A DNA stretch of 64,000 bases, taken from assembly GCF_003148745.1 (NCBI RefSeq), contig NZ_QGGU01000007.1, forward strand, positions 62,001 through 126,000. The letters run 5' to 3'. The position numbers and the translations under genes are program-made. Each line of letters starts with the position of its first letter. Positions within the stretch are counted from its first letter, which is position 1. A model generated the notes under the pieces. The model had not been told where the DNA came from and searched no databases. It was given only the letters and a program-made list of their open reading frames with translations. Shown in pieces: positions 1-8,605 of the stretch. The stretch comes from Pleionea mediterranea. Lineage in GTDB: Bacteria > Pseudomonadota > Gammaproteobacteria > Enterobacterales > Kangiellaceae.

Positions 1-1210
1 ACAACCCCGTTGAAAGCTTCCATTCATCATTAAATCGATAGTCAGAGGTTAATCGTAAGTGGCCATCGTTATCCGTTGGTGAATAAAATACAAAGAACGA
101 GTTGGTCCATTTTTGCTGATGCGACTGATGAGTGATCCGTGCAGTAACCTGAGTATGCCACTCCCGCTGTTCAAATTCTGGTGTCAGGCTGTTATTAATT
201 AATGATTGATAGTCCTGTGTTTTTTCCAAATAAAACTGAAAGGATCCGGTTAAGTTTTTTGCCAGTTCCGTTTCATAACCGATTAATGCTCTGAACTCAT
301 CGTTTGGAACCAGAGAATCATGGCCACCCGGATCATCTAAACTCAGGTACTGGCCGATTTCAAACTTCACAATGCCATTGAAAGCCGCTTGCCTTACACT
401 TGCTCCCCACACATTGAGTCGTGAAAAGTATGGATTAGCGTTATTATCGATAGCCTTTGGTGTTTTATAAAAACCACGATAACCGTAGAGCGCCCACTCC
501 AATCCATTTTCTGTACCAAACAGGCGTGTTGCAAATTCAAAGTCACGATGCACAGGTTGAGCGGCGTGAATAGGAGTCTGAGGCTGTGAAATTCCAATTG
601 ATGGAATGTAAAAGCTGAATCGCTCACCGGATAAATACTCATCAGATTCAAATTCAGGCGTAATAACAACATCTAGGTTACTGTCACTGCCAAACCAGCT
701 GAATCGAATGGCATCCGATGGTGCTTTAAGATACTCGTCATCTCGCCCCATAAAAAATGACTGCCAATCCTTAGGAAACAAGTCATTTATAAATACTAAA
801 TCACCTGTGCCCCAGGTTAATATTTGTCGGCCGAGTTTAATGTCGGTCGATTGACCTGGCGAAAATTGATAGTTAAGTTCACGGAGCTTTACATCAGTGT
901 TATCGATCACTGCATCATGAATTAGATCGGTTTTTGTGGTCAACTCGCCAACATCAAAAGCATAATCCCAATCGAGTCGAAGCCTGAGCTCTTGCATAGG
1001 CTCGTCAATATGACTGGCTTTATCATCGAGCCAGTATGAGTTTGCAAACTCCAAAAAGCCATGAAATAACTGCTCCTCTGGCGTATCCCAGCTATCGCCC
1101 CAACCTTCGTTCCACTGTTCTTCTGTCTTTGTATGTTGTTGCGAAGCGTTAATACTTAAAACAAAAGCACTAAATATAACCAATAAAAACAGTCGTATTA
1201 TTATGAACAT
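1..1210 (-). CDS. DUF1302-like outer-membrane protein, 3' end cut by window edge
   Basis: About 403 residues are visible; the C-terminus lies beyond base 1. It begins with a signal peptide (MFIIIRLFLLVIFSAFVLS, cleavage probably near INA-SQQ). The rest is rich in alternating hydrophobic/polar stretches and aromatic residues, e.g. LGRQILTWGTGD near residue 130, as expected of a beta-barrel related to DUF1302/alginate-export-like proteins. The ATG overlaps the upstream gene's stop by one base (TAATG), so translational coupling is likely. It is third in an operon with an MMPL transporter and a LolA-like protein, a trio that recurs in marine bacteria. I infer an outer-membrane partner of that exporter; the substrate is unknown. 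Confidence 0.7.
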   Translation of the reverse strand, partial: MFIIIRLFLLVIFSAFVLSINASQQHTKTEEQWNEGWGDSWDTPEEQLFHGFLEFANSYWLDDKASHIDEPMQELRLRLDWDYAFDVGELTTKTDLIHDAVIDNTDVKLRELNYQFSPGQSTDIKLGRQILTWGTGDLVFINDLFPKDWQSFFMGRDDEYLKAPSDAIRFSWFGSDSNLDVVITPEFESDEYLSGERFSFYIPSIGISQPQTPIHAAQPVHRDFEFATRLFGTENGLEWALYGYRGFYKTPKAIDNNANPYFSRLNVWGASVRQAAFNGIVKFEIGQYLSLDDPGGHDSLVPNDEFRALIGYETELAKNLTGSFQFYLEKTQDYQSLINNSLTPEFEQREWHTQVTARITHQSHQQKWTNSFFVFYSPTDNDGHLRLTSDYRFNDEWKLSTGL

Positions 1211-2034
1211 TATTGAGTTCGCTGCAGCCATTTATCAGGAGGATTTCTTAGGCTACGTTCGCTAAATACTTGTTCTGGAATGCCCAAGTTATAATCCATA
1301 AAGCGAAACTGTATGAGGGTATGACCGTTTAAGCGATGATCGGTTAGTGTTGCCTCAGTAACCGTTGGAAAACTTTCAATGATTTTAACCTGATTCACTT
1401 CCATGGTGCGTAACGGTTTATCGTTACTGTCATAATAAATGACATGCATGGGCAAAAATGTTTGCTTGTTAATCGTTGAGGAATAATAAGCAAATTCCAC
1501 AGTTTCTGGTGACTTTGGAGTATGCTTTAAATAATAATTTTCTTCATCTTGATTAATCAGTTCATGATTATCCAATAATGGTGAGCGGCCAGAAACGTCT
1601 TCGTAGTAAAAATTAGAGCCAACAAAACTTGTTCGCTTATCGCCAGATGAAATACGTTTAACCAAATCAAGCCCTGGTAAATACAGCCATCGATCATCAT
1701 CACTTTGAGGCTTTTTATCGACTAAAAACACAGTATCTCTAACATCCGTTGGACGAGAAAACACCACAAGAAAATGTTGTTTCATATTTTCCTGTTGATT
1801 TTTACGAAGCATTACGAACTGACGATACTGCACGCGATCCTGCGAGTCGACAATTTTCATTCTTGCATCACTGCGGCCATCAGTTCCGGCATAATAGGAT
1901 GCTAAGTTTGATTTATTAACAATAGTAGCTGCAGTAAGCCCTTCTGTTTCACTGGCATAAGCCGAAGTGACGACGACAAACAAAGCCACTGCAATAATTA
2001 GAGAGCCTTTACAAATTAAATTATTTAAATTCAT
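1210..2034 (-). CDS. Outer-membrane lipoprotein-sorting (LolA/DUF4292-like) periplasmic protein
   Basis: 274 residues. I choose the ATG of MNLNNLICKGSLIIAV because AGGAC lies about 10 nt upstream and a signal peptide (cut near SAYA-SETEG) follows directly; a start 15 codons earlier would put a polar tail before it. The mature part has the LolA-like pattern of short beta strands (DVRDTVFLVDKK, DDRWLYLPGLDLVKRI, TSFVGSNFYYEDVSGR), common to the outer-membrane lipoprotein-sorting domain proteins paired with RND/MMPL exporters. The first 14 nt overlap the MMPL gene end. It probably accepts or shuttles a hydrophobic molecule between the inner-membrane pump and the outer-membrane protein encoded next; that role is inferred. 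Confidence 0.75.
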   Translation of the reverse strand: MNLNNLICKGSLIIAVALFVVVTSAYASETEGLTAATIVNKSNLASYYAGTDGRSDARMKIVDSQDRVQYRQFVMLRKNQQENMKQHFLVVFSRPTDVRDTVFLVDKKPQSDDDRWLYLPGLDLVKRISSGDKRTSFVGSNFYYEDVSGRSPLLDNHELINQDEENYYLKHTPKSPETVEFAYYSSTINKQTFLPMHVIYYDSNDKPLRTMEVNQVKIIESFPTVTEATLTDHRLNGHTLIQFRFMDYNLGIPEQVFSERSLRNPPDKWLQRTQ

Positions 2035-4594
2035 TGTTTTGATTGTCCTGTTGTTTTGGAAAAAATTTTGATTTTCCAAGGTTAAATATGGCTGGCAACA
2101 TTAATAACGTGACTAACGCTGAAACAGTCATAATTGTCGCTAAAAATATTCCAACCGTTATATAAGGGACAAGTGGAGCAAACAGTAATGGGGTAAAGCC
2201 AATGGCAATAACAATGGCATTGCGGGTAATGGCCCGGCCGGGTTCCTCAAACATTAGCTGTATGGTTTTATAAAAGTCACCTGTTTTTGCGTAGATGGAT
2301 CGTGTTCTGTCGATAAAATGAATTGCAAAATCCACAGACAAACCAAGGGTGAGTGCAGATAAAACTGCAATAGGCATATCGTAATCTTTTCCAACCCAGC
2401 CTATCAGCCCATAAATAAAAGTAATGGTCAGCGATAAAGGTAACATAGCCATTAAACCAAATATGATGGAGCGAAATAAAATAACCATCATAATAAAGAC
2501 CACAATAAATGCACTGATCAAACTGTCGAGCATTCCAGACACCATGGCATCCTGCCAGACAACATTTATATAAGTTTTCCCCGCCCACTTTAAACTCATG
2601 CCTTCAGGCAAAGGATTTTGTTTGGTAAAGGCATCAACCGTATCCATAACGGTTAACATATCCTGATTATCACCACTGGTAAGCTGCAGCCAAACCACTG
2701 CTCTACTGTAAGATGGGTTAACCATGTGCCACAAATCCTGTGGTCGATGGGACGATTGATATTGCAATAAGGTCTGTGCGACACCTGCTTGAGAATCAGG
2801 TAAAACAAAATCTTTTTGTTCACCACTAAACAGTTCTCGATTAACTGTTTTAACTAAATCAACAACCGAGTTGGATTTACCTACCACACCAGATTTATTC
2901 AGCGCTTGTTGTAAAGACGCCATGTACTGCAAAGTTTCTGGTTGAGTAAAATATTGAGTCTCCGACTGATATTGCTCGAGCAATGACATGGCTTGCTCTA
3001 ATAATCCTGCATCAACCGCTTCTGCAGCAACCGGTTCTTCAGCAAAAAACGCATCATCAATGACAGCAATAAACTCTGAAGCATTAAATGTTTGCTCGGA
3101 TGTATTATTTAATAATGTTGTCAACTTGCTCTTTAATGACGAGTCTTCCAATTGCTCGGTAACATCCGTTAATCGCTGCAACAATTCTGTTGCATATGCA
3201 GTTCCTTTTGTATGGGATAACACTAAAAAAGCATCGTAAGTTCCAGCAAAGTGATCATTGAGCACCCTATCGGCTATTCTTATACGATGGTCTTGCTTAA
3301 ACCATCGAACCGGGTTGTCATTAATTTGAATTTTTTCAATACCGACAATCGAGAAGGCTAAAACTGTCATAAACGCAATTACAATAGCTTTGGACCAGCT
3401 GGTTGAAAACAGCCCCAGTTTTGGTATGAAGCGAGCTATCAAGCTTTGTTGATCACCATGCAATTTTGCCTGTAAAGCTTTCAGCTGTTTTTCAGACATT
3501 CGGGATATATATGCTGGCATAAATAAAATCGTCCAAATAAAGGCCAATAAAATACCAAAACCAACAAATACGCCAAATATTTGAACCGGGGGGATGGGCG
3601 TGAGTGCCAAGGATGCAAATCCAGCCGTTGAAGTGATTGAGGTAAATAACATGGGCCGAAACAAGTGACTGATAACGTCCTTAACCACTTGCTTAACATC
3701 GGCGCCTGGTTTAAAACGATCGGCAAATTCGGACATCACATGAACCGAATCCACAACCGCAATCGGCATCAAGAAAATAGCAATCATCGAACTCATGATG
3801 TGGACTTTAAAACCACAGGCAATTAATAAGCCCATGGTTGATAAAACCGTTGCCATTGCAATAATCATTGGCGCTATAACAATGGTTAAGTTTCGAAAAA
3901 AGAACAACAACAATAAAAATATAACCGCGGCAGCCAAAGGCGCTGAAATACCCATTTGAACAAACATCTCATAGCCAAAGGTATCTTCTGCAACTGGCAA
4001 GCCGGTGATATGGAATTGATCGTCTGTGTTTAACGCATCAATGTGCTGTTGAATGGCCTGTGAGATTCGATAACTTTCATTCTTGTCTTTAATGGGTACA
4101 TAGATAGAAGCCGCTTTGCCATCACCAGAAACCAGTGTATCCAGTAGCAAAGGTAAATCCGCTACATTTTGTTGTATCTCAGCCGCTTCAGACTCACTGG
4201 ACGGAGGATTTTTCATCATGTATTCAAACCGAATACTGCCCTCTCCAGTTTGCTCTATATTATCCACCACACTCAAAGACATAACATCTGGATTAACGAC
4301 ACCATCAATGGTTAATATTTTATTACTGAGTTGATGAATGGCTGACAATGAATCGGTGTTATAAATGGATTCATCATTAACCATCCCCACGACTATGGCA
4401 TCGTGTAAGGCAAATTCTTGTTTTACCTGATTGTGAAACACTCTGTCCGGTTGATCATCCGGTAACATATTTTCCGGATCAGTATCTATTTGGATGGTGG
4501 GAATAAAAGCAGCCAGTCCCAATGAGACTATGGCCATTAATAAGTACACGCGTTTGGCGTGATTTAATGAAAAATTAATAACCCAAGCTTTCAT
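2021..4594 (-). CDS. RND superfamily (MMPL-domain) transporter
   Basis: 857 residues. Start chosen at MKAWVINFSLN, 14 codons inside the longest frame, because GAGAGAAAG precedes it. Architecture: N-terminal TM helix (about 12-35), a periplasmic domain, a five-helix membrane block with the sterol-sensing-like RND core (about residues 215-385), a second periplasmic loop (430-670) and a second membrane block ending at LPAIFNLGK. The acidic residues of MPIAVVDSVHV (about 275) and GLSVDFAIHF (about 755) are typical proton-relay positions of MMPL/HpnN-like exporters. It is first in an operon with a LolA-like and an outer-membrane protein. Likely moves a lipid or hydrophobic compound; the substrate cannot be told. 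Confidence 0.85.
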   Translation of the reverse strand: MKAWVINFSLNHAKRVYLLMAIVSLGLAAFIPTIQIDTDPENMLPDDQPDRVFHNQVKQEFALHDAIVVGMVNDESIYNTDSLSAIHQLSNKILTIDGVVNPDVMSLSVVDNIEQTGEGSIRFEYMMKNPPSSESEAAEIQQNVADLPLLLDTLVSGDGKAASIYVPIKDKNESYRISQAIQQHIDALNTDDQFHITGLPVAEDTFGYEMFVQMGISAPLAAAVIFLLLLFFFRNLTIVIAPMIIAMATVLSTMGLLIACGFKVHIMSSMIAIFLMPIAVVDSVHVMSEFADRFKPGADVKQVVKDVISHLFRPMLFTSITSTAGFASLALTPIPPVQIFGVFVGFGILLAFIWTILFMPAYISRMSEKQLKALQAKLHGDQQSLIARFIPKLGLFSTSWSKAIVIAFMTVLAFSIVGIEKIQINDNPVRWFKQDHRIRIADRVLNDHFAGTYDAFLVLSHTKGTAYATELLQRLTDVTEQLEDSSLKSKLTTLLNNTSEQTFNASEFIAVIDDAFFAEEPVAAEAVDAGLLEQAMSLLEQYQSETQYFTQPETLQYMASLQQALNKSGVVGKSNSVVDLVKTVNRELFSGEQKDFVLPDSQAGVAQTLLQYQSSHRPQDLWHMVNPSYSRAVVWLQLTSGDNQDMLTVMDTVDAFTKQNPLPEGMSLKWAGKTYINVVWQDAMVSGMLDSLISAFIVVFIMMVILFRSIIFGLMAMLPLSLTITFIYGLIGWVGKDYDMPIAVLSALTLGLSVDFAIHFIDRTRSIYAKTGDFYKTIQLMFEEPGRAITRNAIVIAIGFTPLLFAPLVPYITVGIFLATIMTVSALVTLLMLPAIFNLGKSKFFPKQQDNQNNEFK

Positions 4595-4742
4595 CTTTCT
4601 CTCATTTATATTAGTATTTTCTAATGTTGGATGCATTTTATATTAGATATATCTAAATTACAAACAGCTATTTTAACTGGATATGGTAATGGATATCCCA
4701 TTTGTAGCATAACAATCCAAAACTTCTATTACTGGAGGCAGT

Positions 4743-5111
4743 ATGACAACAGCACTCGATTTAGTGACCGAAGCAAAAAAAGCAATTAATGAAGTGGATG
4801 CACAAACCTTTAAAAATTCGAGCACCGATGAGCGAATAGTCATAGACGTTAGAGAACCTGCAGAATATGAACAGGGGCACCTTGATAATGCCGTGAATAT
4901 TCCAAGAGGTATTTTAGAGTTTGATATTATGAATAACTCATCGGTAAAGCAGCAGTTAAAGGATCCTTCACAGCTAAAGTCTTCGCCTATTTACCTTTAT
5001 TGCCAGTCTGGAGGCCGGTCTGCATTAGCCGCAGAGTCCTTACAAAAGCTAGGCTTCAATAAAGTCGTTTCAATTGCAGGAGGCTATAAGGCCCTTACTG
5101 AATCAAAATGA
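4743..5111 (+). CDS. Single-domain rhodanese-like sulfurtransferase
   Basis: 122 residues after a good ribosome site (TGGAGG, 7 nt before ATG). Rhodanese fold hallmarks: VIDVREPAEYEQGHLDNAVN near residue 35 and the active-site loop YCQSGGRSA near residue 88, with the catalytic Cys that carries the persulfide. No signal peptide, so cytoplasmic, like GlpE/PspE-type single-domain sulfurtransferases. Divergent from the MMPL operon (about 150 bp between starts). The gene ends 30 bp before a repeat array transcribed towards it from the opposite strand, so antisense read-through is possible. Confidence 0.88.
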   Translation: MTTALDLVTEAKKAINEVDAQTFKNSSTDERIVIDVREPAEYEQGHLDNAVNIPRGILEFDIMNNSSVKQQLKDPSQLKSSPIYLYCQSGGRSALAAESLQKLGFNKVVSIAGGYKALTESK

Positions 5112-5140
5112 TGATTAATAACAAACTGATGTACTGGTGA

Positions 5141-5588
5141 GAAGGTTCCTGATAAAGCACTGCTTTATCCTTCGAACGCTTTGATTTGTAATCAGAGCCG
5201 GGGACTCCGTGGAAGCAGCAGTTGTGGTTTGTGCAACTGGTGCGCCCGGCAGGGTGAGAAGGTTCCTGATAAAGCACTGCTTTATCCTTCGAACGCTCTG
5301 ATTTGTAATCAGAGCCGGGGACTCCGTGGAAGCAGCAGTTGCGGTTTGTGCAACTGGTGCGCCCGGCAGGGTAAGAAGGTTCCTGATAAAGCACTGCTTT
5401 ATCCTTCGAACGCTCTGATTTGTAATCAGAGCCGGGGACTCCGTGGAAGCAGCGGTTGCGGTTTGTGCAACTGGTGCGCCCGGCAGGGTGAGAAGGTTCC
5501 TGATAAAGCACTGCTTTATCCTTCGAACGCTCTGATTTGTAATCAGAGCCGGGGACTCCGTGGAAGCAGCAGTTGTGGTTTGTGCAAC

Positions 5589-5604
<16 letters not shown>
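5141..5604 (-). repeat. Four tandem 117-bp repeats downstream of tRNA-Arg, each with the tRNA 3' end
   Basis: GAAGGTTCCT recurs at 5141, 5258, 5375 and 5492, exactly 117 bp apart. The last 16 nt of the tRNA-Arg gene including CCA (plus-strand TGGTGCGCCCGGCAGG) occur at 5238, 5355 and 5472, and in the tRNA itself at 5589, again 117 bp apart. The fourth unit therefore runs straight into the tRNA. Copies differ by only a few bases (for example TTTGATT for CTCTGATT in the first). Each unit holds two near-perfect hairpins, e.g. 5268-5286 and 5296-5314, and a weaker CAGTTG/CAACTG stem. The layout resembles the E. coli tyrT downstream repeats. Because 117 is a multiple of three, long stop-free frames on both strands are a by-product. 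Confidence 0.93.
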
Positions 5605-5665
<61 letters not shown>

Positions 5666-5885
5666 GTGTTTATCATTTCGTGAAGCACAGGTTTATTGAT
5701 GATAAATCTTTTGATAAGAAAACGAAATATCAATTCTTATTTAAATACTTAAATTACATTAGCAAACTCATATACTCATTTTCTTTTTTGCATCGGGTAC
5801 GAAAATTTACAGGTGGTTTAAAACTATTTTTGACTAAAAAATGACGGGATAAGTCACTATCACTATAAAAGATATTTAACAGCTT
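5666..5885. other. AT-rich intergenic stretch upstream of tRNA-Arg
   Basis: This stretch separates the minus-strand tRNA-Arg from the plus-strand genes that follow. It must hold the tRNA promoter (reading left) and a promoter for the plus-strand pair (reading right), but I see no well-matched -35/-10 pair for either. It is AT-rich, with no convincing coding frame. Confidence 0.5.
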
Positions 5886-6011
5886 ATGAATCAGTCAGTT
5901 AGAAAAATTACCTTGATTTCTCTGGTTTTCTTTTTACCGCAACACTCTCAAATATTAACTAATCTTAAAGATAGGTTGGTAGTTTCGGTTAAAGGAGAGA
6001 CGCAACTATGA
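5886..6011 (+). CDS. Possible 41-residue leader peptide overlapping the next gene
   Basis: A short frame, MNQSVRKITLISLVFFLPQ..., has a basic start and one hydrophobic segment (residues 8-18), so it could be a small membrane peptide. Its TGA overlaps the start of the following gene (ATGATG), an arrangement typical of coupled translation. Against it: the ribosome site is weak, the sequence is not recognised, and a frame this short arises easily by chance in AT-rich DNA. Confidence 0.25.
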   Translation: MNQSVRKITLISLVFFLPQHSQILTNLKDRLVVSVKGETQL

Positions 6012-6424
6012 TGTATCAACAAATTCCGACATTAATATATTCATTACAGCCACGCTTTAAAAATAAAGAGTCTGTAAGGATTACTCAGTCTCAATATGAA
6101 CAGCTCAATGAGCTGGTGAAGGATTACTGCCATTTTCATGATGCCCCAAGATTAAAAGGATTGGTAAAGCGCATTCAACGTCGTATGCAACAACACTCGG
6201 ATCATCACTTATGGCAAACCGAGTATAACTTTATTACCGATCATTTAATGAGCGCAATGAAAGAAGCAGGTTATTGCCGTAATGAAGATAATAACAAATC
6301 GGTTATTTCGGTTTTAAACCGGGAGAGTTCAGGTGATTATAGTGAACGGCGACGAAGCCGACGCAGCGATCAAATGCAGTTTAGCCAGTCGGTAAAACAG
6401 ATATTCGATAAGTGGTTGCATTAA
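6008..6424 (+). CDS. Protein of unknown function
   Basis: 138 residues, preceded by AAAGGAG 11 nt before the first ATG (a second ATG follows at once). No signal peptide and no family that I recognise. The protein is mostly polar and probably helical, with a His-rich stretch (MQQHSDHHLW, near residue 63) and an Arg-rich one (YSERRRSRRSDQ, near residue 113), which could mean nucleic-acid or membrane-surface binding. It has its own intergenic region on both sides and faces recX. Base composition matches its neighbours, so there is no sign of recent transfer. Function unknown. Confidence 0.6.
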   Translation: MMYQQIPTLIYSLQPRFKNKESVRITQSQYEQLNELVKDYCHFHDAPRLKGLVKRIQRRMQQHSDHHLWQTEYNFITDHLMSAMKEAGYCRNEDNNKSVISVLNRESSGDYSERRRSRRSDQMQFSQSVKQIFDKWLH

Positions 6425-6486
6425 CGTTTAAATCGCATCTACTTTTCGTTGCTACTTGCTTTCATAAGAATTAACGTCAACTGACT

Positions 6487-6954
6487 TTAATCAGAAGTTA
6501 ACTCATCAAACATTATCTCAATATCGTTAGAGTAAAACCCGCGATATTGCAGATAGCGAATTTGCTTTGCTTTTTCAGGCCAGTCTTGAGGGAGTTGTTT
6601 AAATTTTTTTCGCCATGCCTGTTGAGCAACTTCACTCCATTGAATCGTTAACTCGGATATTTTTAAATCCACCAAAGATTTTTCAACACCTTTCTGACTT
6701 AGCTCATTACGTATCCGAAATGGTCCATAAGCGCCCTGAATTCTGTGGCGTATCCAGCTTTCAGTAAAGCGTTCGTCGCTTAGCCATCCACGTTGCTCAA
6801 GGCTGTCGAGTGCCAGAGATATATCTGGTTCGGTAAATCCTTTTTGTAATAATTTGGTATGAAGTTCTTTCCGAGCGTGTTCACGGCGCGCTAAAAGAGC
6901 GATTGCCCTTTCGCGCGCTGTGTCTTTAGGTGGTGCTTTAACGGTTAGGCCTCT
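6487..6954 (-). CDS. recX: Regulatory protein RecX; start codon unresolved
   Basis: RecX binds RecA filaments and limits their growth. The frame is intact through the three-helix repeats of the family: [51 protein letters not shown], and the C-terminal [20 protein letters not shown]. It is open from a TGA at 6955-6957, inside the recA 3' end, to TAA at 6487. This stretch has no ATG or GTG, and the only TTG (codon ending at 6675) would remove the first half. The only rare initiator near the N-terminus is ATC at 6903. The frame is -1 relative to recA and overlaps its stop. Identity is clear from sequence and position after recA; the 5' boundary given is the limit of the open frame, not a proven start. 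Confidence 0.8.
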   Translation of the reverse strand, partial: RGLTVKAPPKDTARERAIALLARREHARKELHTKLLQKGFTEPDISLALDSLEQRGWLSDERFTESWIRHRIQGAYGPFRIRNELSQKGVEKSLVDLKISELTIQWSEVAQQAWRKKFKQLPQDWPEKAKQIRYLQYRGFYSNDIEIMFDELTSD

Positions 6955-7976
6955 TCAGTTTCTGCTTTTTCTTGAGGTTTACTGCTGTTAGGTAATAACT
7001 TAGCTCTTAGCTGCTGCTCAATTTCATTGGCCATTTCAGGATTTTCTTTTAAGAAATTAATCACATTCATTTTGCCCTGACCAATTCGATCGCCATTATA
7101 GCTGTACCATGCGCCGGATTTATCAACCAGACCTTCTTTAACGCCTAAGTCAATCAGCTCGCCTTCAAGTGAGCTGCCCTGCCCGTACATAATTTGGAAT
7201 TCAGCCTGTCTAAACGGTGGTGCCACTTTATTTTTAACCACTTTTACACGCGTCTCATTACCAACCACTTCGTCGCCCTGTTTAATTGAGCCGGTACGAC
7301 GAATATCCAGACGAACCGATGAATAAAACTTAAGAGCATTACCACCAGTGGTGGTTTCAGGACTACCAAACATCACACCAATTTTCATACGGATCTGGTT
7401 AATGAAAATAACCGTGCAGTTGGCACGTTGGATATTGGCGGTTAATTTTCGAAGGGCTTGCGACATCAAACGAGCCTGAAGACCCATATGAGAATCGCCC
7501 ATTTCACCTTCAATCTCTGCTTTAGGGGTTAAGGCTGCAACGGAGTCAACAACGATTATATCGACGGCGCTTGAACGAACCAGCATATCGGTAATTTCCA
7601 ACGCCTGCTCGCCCGTATCAGGTTGTGAAACTAAAAGGTCATCTAAATTAACACCTAATTTTTCTGCGTACACGGGATCCAGTGCATGCTCGGCATCAAC
7701 AAAAGCGGCAGTACCACCGGTTTTCTGACAATTAGCCACGGCCTGTAAAGCAATGGTTGTTTTACCGGATGACTCTGGACCGTAAACTTCAACCACACGA
7801 CCTTTTGGAAAGCCACCAACACCCAGAGCTAAGTCGAGTCCGAGAGATCCCGATGAAATAACCTCAATACCAGGTCTTGCGTCGGAATCGCCCATTCGCA
7901 TAATTGAGCCTTTGCCAAATTGACGCTCAATTTGTGACAGCGCTGCGCCGAGTGCTTTATTTTTGCTATCGTCCAT
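6945..7976 (-). CDS. recA: Recombinase RecA
   Basis: 343 residues, close to the usual 340-355. RecA coats single-stranded DNA, drives strand exchange and triggers LexA self-cleavage in the SOS response. Visible: Walker [10 protein letters not shown] at 66-74, Walker [11 protein letters not shown] near 140, L1 loop around [21 protein letters not shown]2 region [21 protein letters not shown], and an acidic C-terminal tail (KAETEEA). The ribosome site CTGGAGAA sits 6 nt before ATG. recX follows immediately with overlap. The 68 bp upstream has only a poor LexA-box match (see rejected items), so SOS control is not shown by the sequence. Confidence 0.98.
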   Translation of the reverse strand: MDDSKNKALGAALSQIERQFGKGSIMRMGDSDARPGIEVISSGSLGLDLALGVGGFPKGRVVEVYGPESSGKTTIALQAVANCQKTGGTAAFVDAEHALDPVYAEKLGVNLDDLLVSQPDTGEQALEITDMLVRSSAVDIIVVDSVAALTPKAEIEGEMGDSHMGLQARLMSQALRKLTANIQRANCTVIFINQIRMKIGVMFGSPETTTGGNALKFYSSVRLDIRRTGSIKQGDEVVGNETRVKVVKNKVAPPFRQAEFQIMYGQGSSLEGELIDLGVKEGLVDKSGAWYSYNGDRIGQGKMNVINFLKENPEMANEIEQQLRAKLLPNSSKPQEKAETEEA

Positions 7977-8044
7977 CGTATTCTCCAGACAGTTCGTTTT
8001 ATTTTGACTATTGAGGCGATTATTCCATATAACTACTCAGTTGA

Positions 8045-8536
8045 CTAGTCCTTTTGTTGAATCATTGATATTGCGCCTTTTAAAGCTTCAACCACCGCCT
8101 GTTCTCTGATGTCAGCACGATGGCCCTTAAAAATAAACTGGGCCGTATGTTCAAGGCCATCAAGCTGCCAGCCTAGCCAAACCGTACCAACCGGCTTATC
8201 CTCGGTACCGCCATCAGGTCCTGCGATACCGCTCACAGATATCGCCAAATGCGCTGTCGTGCGTTCTAAAGCGCCTTTACACATGGCTTTGATTACCTCT
8301 TCAGAAACCGCACCATAACGAGTCAGCAACGAATTATCAACGCCTAGCAAGGTTTCTTTTGACGCATTACTGTAAGTGACAAAGCCACATTCAAACCAGC
8401 TTGAACTTCCAGCCAAATCGGTTAATGTTTTTGAGATATATCCGCCGGTACAGGACTCTGCGGTCACCAGTTTCAACTGATGACTGATGGCTAATTGAGC
8501 AAGCTGTTCGGTTAATGTTGATATTTTGTTTAACAT
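8045..8536 (-). CDS. pncC: Nicotinamide-nucleotide amidase (CinA C-terminal family)
   Basis: 163 residues: the stand-alone CinA C-terminal domain, which deamidates nicotinamide mononucleotide to nicotinate mononucleotide in pyridine nucleotide salvage. Family motifs: TAESCTGG near residue 25 (catalytic Ser region), FVTYSNASKETLLGV near 53, and VSGIAGPDGGTEDKPVGTVW near 101. It lacks the N-terminal MoCF-like domain of full CinA, as in E. coli YgaD. It lies 68 bp upstream of recA in the same direction, the order seen in many gammaproteobacteria, and diverges from mutS. Confidence 0.93.
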   Translation of the reverse strand: MLNKISTLTEQLAQLAISHQLKLVTAESCTGGYISKTLTDLAGSSSWFECGFVTYSNASKETLLGVDNSLLTRYGAVSEEVIKAMCKGALERTTAHLAISVSGIAGPDGGTEDKPVGTVWLGWQLDGLEHTAQFIFKGHRADIREQAVVEALKGAISMIQQKD

Positions 8537-8605
8537 TTATTCAACCCGGTGTAATTTCTATAGTTTTACTGGTTTAGGGCACCATGCTTCAGTACAATTT
8601 GCCCC

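Noticed and set aside
6487-6675. A short 62-residue protein starting at TTG in place of full recX
   Set aside because: Translation upstream in the same frame continues RecX homology without interruption back to the recA stop, so the short call is an artefact of requiring a standard start.
8000-8040. LexA box upstream of recA (CTGAGTAGTTATATGG)
   Set aside because: It matches the CTGTATATATATACAG consensus at only about 10 of 16 positions and lacks the CAG half. Not supported without a genome-wide model.
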